From JBMOLK01 sp049325575 (lineage in GTDB: Bacteria; Bacillota; Clostridia; Acetivibrionales; Acetivibrionaceae), in contig JBMOLK010000145.1 of NCBI GenBank assembly GCA_049325575.1, positions 1 through 12,553 on the forward strand: a stretch of DNA of 12,553 bases, in the 5' to 3' direction. Positions 7,173 through 12,553 of this stretch are shown in pieces; the stretch's first letter is position 1; every line of letters begins with the position of its first letter. Both the position numbers and the translations under genes were made by a program. The notes below the pieces were generated by a model. It was not told the origin of the DNA, did no database searches, and saw nothing but the letters and a program-made list of their open reading frames with translations.

Positions 7173-8514
7173 CATAGACCTTATAAGGATGGGGCTGAAA
7201 AATCTGTGGAGAAGAAAGCTTAGAACCATTCTCACCATACTCGGTGTTATTATAGGTACTGCATCAATCCTTACCATGTTGTCCCTTGGAATAGGCATGC
7301 AGGAAAGCTTTAAGAAGGAAATCAGCAAAATGGGAAGCCTCAACATTATAAACATTGACAGCTTTGGGCCAATGATGGAGGGCCCCATGCCCCCAACGGC
7401 AAAAAAGAATGTCCTATTAGACGATAAAATATTAAAGACAATAGAGAGCTGGGATGGTGTTGAAGCAGTTACACCGTTATTGGATACAGGAGTAAAGTGC
7501 ATGTCAGGCAAGTATCAAAGTTTTATCAGTATTATTGGCATAAGACCTGACACCATGGAGGCCTTTGGTTTTAAAGCTGAAGAAGGAAGACTTCTTGGCA
7601 AGGAAGACTCTCTTGAAATCGTATTTGGCAAATATATCAGCTCAAACTTTTATAATGCAAAATCACGAGGGTCATATATGGCAAGACCTGGTGAGCCGGG
7701 TCCGGTAGACCTGATGATGGACAGGCTTTCCATTACTTTTGATATGTCCTATGGCGAAAAATTACCGGATAGCGGGCAGAACAAGAAGCCTGCCAAGCTT
7801 TACAAGATCAGGGCTGCAGGTATTCTTGCTGAAAGTATGAGTGAGAAAGACTACAGCGCCTACATGAATATCGAAAGCCTTAAGAAACTCATAAAAGAAA
7901 ACAACAAAGCCACCGGGGATAAAAACCAGCCCATGGTCAAATCTCAAGGTCAGCAGGGCTATAACAGAGCCATGATTAAAGTTAAGGAAATTAAAAATGT
8001 TAAGAAAATCCAAAATAGAATAAAGGATATGGGATTTAGCGCATATAGTATAGCCGATATGCTGGATTCTGTTCAAAAAACCTCAAACAGCCTGCAGGCT
8101 ATTCTTGGTGGAATCGGTACTGTATCAATGCTTGTTGCGGCCATAGGAATAAGTAATACAATGATTATGTCCATATATGAAAGAACAAGAGAAATAGGGG
8201 TTATGAAGGTACTTGGAGCCTCATTCTCTGATATAAGAAGACTGTTTCTTTTAGAAGCCGGAATGATAGGCTTCATAGGTGGTATTACAGGGTTTCTTTT
8301 CAGTCTGGCTGCTTCCTATGCCCTAAATACCGTAGGAATAAGCTTTATGAACTTTTTAGGCCCGGTCAGTGAAGGAAGCAGAATATCGGTCATTCCTTTA
8401 TGGCTTGCCTTTTATGCAATACTGTTTGCTACATTGGTAGGACTTATTTCTGGCTTTTACCCGGCAAGAAGGGCAATGAAGCTAAGTGCAATTGAAGCTA
8501 TAAGGACAGAGTAG
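7165..8514 (+). CDS. ABC transporter permease, MacB/FtsX type
   Basis: The protein has 449 residues. It begins with the typical amphipathic start and first membrane helix (NLWRRKLRTILTILGVIIGTASI, helix about 21-45), followed by an extracytoplasmic MacB_PCD-like domain (about 46-300). The FtsX domain has three helices, near 310-336, 360-390 and 406-433. Conserved motifs are YERTREIGVMKVLGAS after helix 2 and the C-terminal FYPARRAMKLSAIEAIR. The four-helix layout is that of MacB-like mechanotransmission or export permeases. It is translationally coupled to the Ig-repeat gene by an 8-nt overlap; GGGAGG at 7147-7152 is 12 nt from the ATG. With the ATPase (4062-4763) it would form an (ATPase)2-(permease)2 complex. 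Possible roles are export of peptides or antimicrobials, lipoprotein handling, or transmission of ATPase movements to an outer partner; the sequence does not decide. Confidence 0.92.
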   Translation: MSSIDLIRMGLKNLWRRKLRTILTILGVIIGTASILTMLSLGIGMQESFKKEISKMGSLNIINIDSFGPMMEGPMPPTAKKNVLLDDKILKTIESWDGVEAVTPLLDTGVKCMSGKYQSFISIIGIRPDTMEAFGFKAEEGRLLGKEDSLEIVFGKYISSNFYNAKSRGSYMARPGEPGPVDLMMDRLSITFDMSYGEKLPDSGQNKKPAKLYKIRAAGILAESMSEKDYSAYMNIESLKKLIKENNKATGDKNQPMVKSQGQQGYNRAMIKVKEIKNVKKIQNRIKDMGFSAYSIADMLDSVQKTSNSLQAILGGIGTVSMLVAAIGISNTMIMSIYERTREIGVMKVLGASFSDIRRLFLLEAGMIGFIGGITGFLFSLAASYALNTVGISFMNFLGPVSEGSRISVIPLWLAFYAILFATLVGLISGFYPARRAMKLSAIEAIRTE

Positions 8515-8537
8515 AATTTGGGTGTAATTTGGAATAT

Positions 8538-8578
8538 AAAATACCTTCTATATCTAAGTTAGATATAGAAGGTATTTT
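8538..8578. terminator. Bidirectional terminator between ABC operon and xylanase operon
   Basis: Arms of 20 bp at 8538-8557 and 8559-8578 are perfectly complementary around a single G, giving a tight 3-5 nt loop in practice. The + strand stem ends in TTTTT after ATACCTTC/GAAGGTAT pairing, 24 bp past the permease stop. The - strand stem ends in TTTTATATT, 15 bp past the end of the downstream GH10 gene. It can serve both convergent transcripts. Confidence 0.9.
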
Positions 8579-8593
8579 TAGTCCTGTACTATA

Positions 8594-10252
8594 TTACCCT
8601 TCTACAGGAAAAGTAACTATAATTTTTAGTAAATATCTTTTGAGTAAAGTATTGTCAGTTGAATTTACCAGCTCATCCCCGTTTAAATCTGCAGCTTTAA
8701 GACCGTTTGGCGATGGTAAAGTAGTTATTATTTTAAGGATGTATCTTCTCATAAGTGTAAGATCTGTAGAATCCACATTATTATCACCGTTTAGATCACC
8801 ATATTTTATGGTTCCATCTGTTGGTGTCGGTACCGGTGAAGGATTAGTTCCTGCTGAAAATGTAAACCAGTCAATATTGACAGGCCCTGTAAACTTAAGG
8901 TACAGGTTGTTTACTCCTGTAACGCTGTTAATGCTGCAGGTCTGCTCCTGGTAGATATTCCAGTCTCCAGTGGATGCCACTGCCAGGGTACCTAAAAGGG
9001 TACCTGTTGCACTATTTAACCTTACCTCGATGTTAGTAGTTGTAGTGGAGGCAGATGCAACAAGGGCTTTGAATGAGGATGCTCCACTTCCAAAGTCAAC
9101 ATTGTTGTACACCACGTAGTTGCCATTTTCAATATAGCCCAAACCGCTTCCGTTATTGGCAGTACCTATGGTCTCGATGGTTAATGAGTTAAGGCTGCTG
9201 TAATTTTCAGCTTCCAGTATTGAAAATGCATTTCTTTGCGTATTGTCCGGTGTTCTGGTTGGAGAAGGCGATGGTGTAAATGGTGATGGTGATACGGTTG
9301 AACCGCCCAGGTATTCTCTTAACCACTTAAGAGCAGGACGTTCAACTCCTGCTGAAGTAATTAAGTGTGTATTTGGTTTCCATGTCTGTCCTTCTATCCA
9401 TCCCCACAACGTTATACCCTTAACGGCTGAATGTTCCCATAAAACAGGGAATTTTTCCATATATCTTTGCAGCTGTGTATTATCATCACCGGTCATATCA
9501 AGCTCTGATACATATATTGGCAGTCCAGTTGCAGCTAATGTATTAAGAACGTTCCTCATAGTACTTGTAGAAACAGTATCCATATTAAACTGGTGACACT
9601 GTATTCCTATTCCGTCTACTAAATTTCTCTCTTTTAATAAGTTTATTATCCTTACATACTGAGCTGTTGCATTAGGATCACTTATTATTCCGTATTCATT
9701 TATAAGTAATTTTCCGCTAAATCTTTTCCTTGCTTCCTCAAAGGACCAAATTACCCAGTCCCAGCCAGTAGCTCCATCGCCGCCTATAGCATTTCTGTAG
9801 GAAGGCTTGGCATGCAGCGGTTCATTAACAACATCTATAAACTCTGCATCTTTATACTTTGCCGCTACAGCATCCATCCACTCCAAAACTTCTGCCTTCT
9901 GGTCAGCAGCAGGAAGTCCGCTTACCCATCCAGGCTCCTGGCTTCCCCATACCAGTGTGTGGAACTTAAAGGGCATCCCATTGCTTTTTGAATAATTATA
10001 AGCCATGTCTGCCTGACTCCAGTTCATACTATCCCGGCTTGACTCAACAGAGCCCCACTTGGTTGAATTCTCAGGTGTCACCTGGTTCCAATATGTACCG
10101 AAGTTGGATGGAACACTGCTGGCAATAATGTTACCCAGAAACTTTGGATTGTTTCCGGATAGTCCTGCATTAACACTTAATATTGAAGCTGCAAGACACG
10201 AAACAGTTAATAAAATGGCAATACCCATTTTAATGGTTTTTGGTACTTTCAT
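8594..10252 (-). CDS. Cellulosomal GH10 endo-beta-1,4-xylanase with CBM6 and type I dockerin
   Basis: The protein has 552 residues. A signal peptide (about 1-29, ending SVNAG) is followed by a GH10 barrel at about 35-315. Family marks are WNQVTPENSTKWG (substrate-binding Glu61, Asn62, Lys65), FHTLVWGSQEPGW, DVVNEPLH with acid/base Glu144, IYVSELDM with nucleophile Glu250, and WGWIEGQTW. A Ser/Pro/Thr linker (about 318-340) leads to a CBM6 (about 342-466: FSILEAENYSS, GLGYIENGNYVVY, VNIDWFTF). A second PT linker then leads to a dockerin (482-550) with two calcium loops, DLNGDNNVDSTD and DLNGDELVNSTD, each followed by LxxRYxLK. The enzyme should cleave xylan as a cellulosome subunit docked to a scaffoldin cohesin. 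It lies 44 bp after the upstream GH10 gene with no terminator between, so co-transcription is likely. The start is set by AGGAGG 8 nt before the ATG. Confidence 0.95.
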   Translation of the reverse strand: MKVPKTIKMGIAILLTVSCLAASILSVNAGLSGNNPKFLGNIIASSVPSNFGTYWNQVTPENSTKWGSVESSRDSMNWSQADMAYNYSKSNGMPFKFHTLVWGSQEPGWVSGLPAADQKAEVLEWMDAVAAKYKDAEFIDVVNEPLHAKPSYRNAIGGDGATGWDWVIWSFEEARKRFSGKLLINEYGIISDPNATAQYVRIINLLKERNLVDGIGIQCHQFNMDTVSTSTMRNVLNTLAATGLPIYVSELDMTGDDNTQLQRYMEKFPVLWEHSAVKGITLWGWIEGQTWKPNTHLITSAGVERPALKWLREYLGGSTVSPSPFTPSPSPTRTPDNTQRNAFSILEAENYSSLNSLTIETIGTANNGSGLGYIENGNYVVYNNVDFGSGASSFKALVASASTTTTNIEVRLNSATGTLLGTLAVASTGDWNIYQEQTCSINSVTGVNNLYLKFTGPVNIDWFTFSAGTNPSPVPTPTDGTIKYGDLNGDNNVDSTDLTLMRRYILKIITTLPSPNGLKAADLNGDELVNSTDNTLLKRYLLKIIVTFPVEG

Positions 10253-10260
10253 ACATTCAT

Positions 10261-10266
10261 CCTCCT
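10261..10266 (-). promoter_or_regulatory. Perfect ribosome binding site of the downstream GH10 gene
   Basis: On the - strand this is AGGAGG, 8 nt before the ATG at 10252. It lies in the 44-bp gap between the two GH10 genes and should give strong independent initiation within a shared transcript. No terminator hairpin is seen in the gap. Confidence 0.85.
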
Positions 10267-10296
10267 AAAATTTATATAATTTAAAAATAAGCTTCT

Positions 10297-12243
10297 CTAC
10301 ACCTTGTTTGCTTCTGCAGGGAATATATCTATAATACGTAGTATATATCTTTTCATAAGTGTCAGGTCTGTGGAATTCACACTACCGTCACCACTTACAT
10401 CTGCAGCCTTTAGAGCATCTCCTGAAAGAGGAGTGATAGTAAGCAAGTGTCTTTTCAGCATTGTATAGTCTGTAGAATTCACAGTTCCATCTCCGTTAAG
10501 GTCTCCGTACTTTATTGTTGGTATTACAACACTTCCATCTAAACCAAAAATATATTGGGAAGCACCTGTACCAGGTTCAAGCTCTATTGTCTTTACAATC
10601 GGAGTTTGTCCCGGAACAGTCAAAGTAACCTCGTAAGTTCCGTGGAATCCTCTGAAACCGAAAACGCCGCTGCTGTTTGTTGTGCCCACTGCATTTGTAG
10701 TCCATTCCTTCAATAAGGCATCATACCTTTTTCCTGCCGCGTTTATGGTCCAGTCCTGATTAACAATTGCCGCTTCCTGTCCTCTCCAGTGATTACCTGC
10801 CCAGAAGCCCCACATCATAATACCTTCAACAGATGGATGACTGAAAGCAAGACGGTAAAGGTTTTCAAGGTTATCTGCCCTCTTAAACTCATCAGGTGTC
10901 TTTGAATCATATTCTGTAACCCATATAGGAAGTCCTAAAGTAGCCAAATTATCAAGCTTAATCTTAACGGCTACAGGGTCAACTGCTAGATCAAAGTGTC
11001 CCTGTACCCCTATACCATCTATAGGCGCACCATTTGCCTGAAGCCACTTAATCTGATCTATGTAAGCATCGCCCTCTACATAAGTAATTATATTGAAATC
11101 GTTTACAAAGAGCTTTACATTAGGGTCCAACTCTCTGGTTCTCTTATACATATAAGGCCATATGGATTGACCCAGACGGCTTTTGAAGAATTCTCCGTGC
11201 AGCATTTCATTATTTACATCCCAATGGAGAAATTTGCCCTTAAAATGATTTACCGCACTGTTAAGCCTGTTATCTACTGCAGTACGCAGTGAAGTGGCAT
11301 CAAGATTCTTAACCCATGAAGGCTGCCACTGTTCAGGTTCCCAGAATATAGCGTGTCCACGCACCTTAATATCATTCTTAACACACCAGTCATACATATA
11401 ATCCGCATTTGTATATGTAACATTGCCCTGACTGGGTTCATTGGAATACCATTTTGCTTCGTTCTCAAACACGGCCCATTGAAAACGGCTCTTGAAATAA
11501 TCGGTATACCTTGTATCATTCATACCGTTTCTGTTTAGGGCTGAACCAAAGGCAAAATGATGCTTTTTCTGCTTTACATCAACAGTTACACCCGAAACCG
11601 GATTATTGTTTGTATCCACAACCTTTATCTGTGCATCTCTTTTTCTTATCTGCTCAATTCTGGCATTGGCTTCTTCCTTCCAAGTATCTGTGGATATACC
11701 GGCATCACGGAGTTCTACATCATCTACATAGTAGCTAGCGCCTACAGCAGCACCTTCTATATAAAGCGTAAGATTGGTTACCGCGCTTCCGGTATAAGTA
11801 TAGGGCCCTGAAAGGCGATACCACTTGGAACCATCAACAGGCCCTAAAGTGATACTGTCATAAGCAGTCTGTCCGTTATCTGTCTTTTTCATGGTTATCT
11901 TAACGGTATCGCTTCCTGTACCTATAAGCTTAACCCATGCAGATACTACATAAGTTTTACCAACTGTCAGTTTTCCCAGCACATCCTGGGCTATACCGTT
12001 CCAGTTTTGTGTTCTGTTCTCAACAACAGCGCAATAGCTTCCGGTGTGAGCATCAGTGCTTACTAAGGATATTGTACATGTTCCTTCCGGAGCTCCTCCA
12101 TACGGAAACCATCCATCAACAGTTCCATCCTCAAATCCCGGATTTAACAAAAGATTTTCCTCTGCAGCCAAGACGCCGGACATTGGACATATTACGCCTA
12201 GCAGCAGTGCAACAATCAATATTAATGATACTGATTTTTTCAT
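10297..12243 (-). CDS. Cellulosomal GH10 xylanase with CBM22-like domain and type I dockerin
   Basis: The protein has 648 residues. A signal peptide (about 1-27, ending GVLAA) precedes a CBM4_9/CBM22-type module at about 29-181 (NLLLNPGFEDGTVDGW at the start, YYVDDVEL at the end). A short segment RKRDAQIKVVDTNNNPVSGV (about 200-219) leads into a GH10 barrel (about 225-515): HFAFGSALN, FENEAKWYSNEP, RGHAIFWEPEQWQPSW, HWDVNNEMLHG with acid/base Glu346, GIGVQGHF, IWVTEYDS with nucleophile Glu444, and GIMMWGFWAG. The NNEM and TEYD forms and the trailing beta-strand domain (about 518-570, GVFGFRGFHGTYEVTL) belong to the plant-type GH10 group, unlike the neighbour's NEP/SELD type. A dockerin (577-643) carries loops DLNGDGTVNSTD and DVSGDGSVNSTD; Ser replaces the usual Asn at loop position 3 in the second. 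The SD is a purine run GGGGGAAGG 7 nt from the ATG. It is likely the first gene of the xylanase operon. Confidence 0.94.
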   Translation of the reverse strand: MKKSVSLILIVALLLGVICPMSGVLAAEENLLLNPGFEDGTVDGWFPYGGAPEGTCTISLVSTDAHTGSYCAVVENRTQNWNGIAQDVLGKLTVGKTYVVSAWVKLIGTGSDTVKITMKKTDNGQTAYDSITLGPVDGSKWYRLSGPYTYTGSAVTNLTLYIEGAAVGASYYVDDVELRDAGISTDTWKEEANARIEQIRKRDAQIKVVDTNNNPVSGVTVDVKQKKHHFAFGSALNRNGMNDTRYTDYFKSRFQWAVFENEAKWYSNEPSQGNVTYTNADYMYDWCVKNDIKVRGHAIFWEPEQWQPSWVKNLDATSLRTAVDNRLNSAVNHFKGKFLHWDVNNEMLHGEFFKSRLGQSIWPYMYKRTRELDPNVKLFVNDFNIITYVEGDAYIDQIKWLQANGAPIDGIGVQGHFDLAVDPVAVKIKLDNLATLGLPIWVTEYDSKTPDEFKRADNLENLYRLAFSHPSVEGIMMWGFWAGNHWRGQEAAIVNQDWTINAAGKRYDALLKEWTTNAVGTTNSSGVFGFRGFHGTYEVTLTVPGQTPIVKTIELEPGTGASQYIFGLDGSVVIPTIKYGDLNGDGTVNSTDYTMLKRHLLTITPLSGDALKAADVSGDGSVNSTDLTLMKRYILRIIDIFPAEANKV

Positions 12244-12320
12244 GAATAGACCTTCCCCCTTATAAAAATTTACTCTTTCAGAGATATACTTCGTATTAGG
12301 GGAAGATTTTGAGTCGCTTT

Positions 12321-12358
12321 TTTATAATTATTATAAAGTTTTTGCATCGTTTTTTGTA
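12321..12358 (-). promoter_or_regulatory. Possible promoter of the xylanase operon with palindromic -10 region
   Basis: On the - strand TATAAT (12335-12330) lies 17 bp from a weak -35-like TACAAA (12358-12353). That would start transcription near 12323 and leave an 80-nt leader. The -10 lies inside a palindrome with perfect 8-bp arms, 12321-12328 and 12330-12337. The weak -35 suggests need for an activator or that this is not the true promoter. Confidence 0.35.
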
Positions 12359-12412
12359 GTCTGGTACCTATTGTATGTTTTGTTCCTTTAGCTCCAAATA
12401 ATTACATTATTT

Positions 12413-12449
12413 TTCAACTTTATTCAACAAATATTCAACTTAATTCAAT
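12413..12449. repeat. Four helically phased TTCAAC/T direct repeats
   Basis: TTCAAC occurs at 12413-12418, 12423-12428 and 12434-12439, and TTCAAT at 12444-12449. The spacings are 10, 11 and 10 bp, which is one helical turn each. On the xylanase coding strand the box reads GTTGAA. The array lies about 80-115 bp upstream of the candidate -10, a usual place for an activator array. Confidence 0.6.
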
Positions 12450-12553
12450 CCTTTATTGCATTAAATACAATATAATTTTACATATAATTAAGATCTCTTG
12501 TTTGCTGATATCCTTCAAGAAAATCGTATGCAGTATATAATGGCTATATGCCA

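Larger units (their letters stand above)
12244..12553 (-). other. Upstream control region of the xylanase operon; no gene seen
   Basis: This is 310 bp of very AT-rich sequence without a supported gene. It holds, from the xylanase outwards, the ribosome site, a palindrome with a TATAAT, three T-runs (A-tracts on the coding strand) at 12318-12323, 12339-12343 and 12350-12355, and four spaced TTCAAC/T boxes at 12413-12449. The far end may contain the edge of a neighbouring gene, but nothing recognisable. Confidence 0.5.

Noticed and set aside
8529..8954. 141-codon + strand ORF just after the permease gene
   Set aside because: It is antisense to the dockerin and CBM6 coding sequence, runs through the terminator, and resembles no protein family.
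12261..12310. SigI-type promoter (CCCC and CGAA elements) before the xylanase operon
   Set aside because: CCCC and CGAA occur on the - strand, but only 5 bp apart, too close for -35 and -10 elements.
12470..12475. + strand TATAAT near the right edge as a promoter
   Set aside because: No -35-like hexamer lies at 16-18 bp, and no gene follows within the window.
12456..12551. Open - strand frame of 32 codons running in from the right edge, stop TAA at 12455-12453
   Set aside because: It is short, AT-rich and Ile/Leu/Lys-biased, with no recognisable motif; it could be the end of a gene but cannot be told from chance.
12480..12553. Cyclic-di-GMP riboswitch suggested by CAGCAAAC on the - strand
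   Set aside because: Only this short match is seen; the second stem and the GACGCAAAGC-like segment are missing, and it is far from the start codon.

Overview
The window looks like the chromosome of a low-GC, cellulosome-forming anaerobic Firmicute of the Acetivibrio/Hungateiclostridium (Clostridium thermocellum) group. The evidence is two xylanases ending in type I dockerins, Thr/Pro-rich linkers, strong AGGAGG-type ribosome sites, AT-rich spacers and A+T-biased codons. All four dockerin half-repeats carry Ser-Thr at the cohesin-recognition positions, as in C. thermocellum-type dockerins; C. cellulolyticum-type dockerins usually have Ala-Leu/Ile there. The species assignment is inference.

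Layout, left to right. (1) Bases 1-1027, + strand: the 3' part of a secreted GH18 glycosidase of the YaaH/SleL type, entered in the middle of a TP-rich linker. (2) A long hairpin (1055-1102) that looks like a bidirectional terminator, then a gene-free stretch with several inverted repeats. (3) 1346-3835, - strand: a secreted protein with a copper-amine-oxidase-N-like domain and a C-terminal beta-propeller. (4) 3836-4061: a divergent promoter region with an imperfect inverted repeat holding a TATAAT on each strand. (5) 4062-8514, + strand: a tight three-gene operon of an ABC ATPase, a membrane-anchored protein with about six Ig-like repeats, and a MacB/FtsX-type permease. (6) A second bidirectional terminator (8538-8578). 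(7) 8594-12243, - strand: two dockerin-bearing GH10 xylanases, 44 bp apart, read from right to left as a likely operon. (8) 12244-12553: the upstream region of the xylanase operon, with phased A-tracts, a TATAAT-containing palindrome and four helically phased TTCAAC/T boxes.

How the genes work together. The two xylanases are well-explained cellulosomal parts. They use different GH10 subtypes and different carbohydrate-binding modules (CBM22-like and CBM6), which suggests complementary attack on xylan. The GH18 enzyme probably acts on chitin or peptidoglycan N-acetylglucosamine linkages.

The least explained unit is the ABC operon. Its ATPase and permease are MacB-like, but the place usually held by an HlyD-type adaptor is taken by an outward-facing Ig-repeat stalk. 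The beta-propeller gene is divergent from it and may share its control region. Together these may form an uncharacterised envelope system, and this is the best candidate for a new system in the window.
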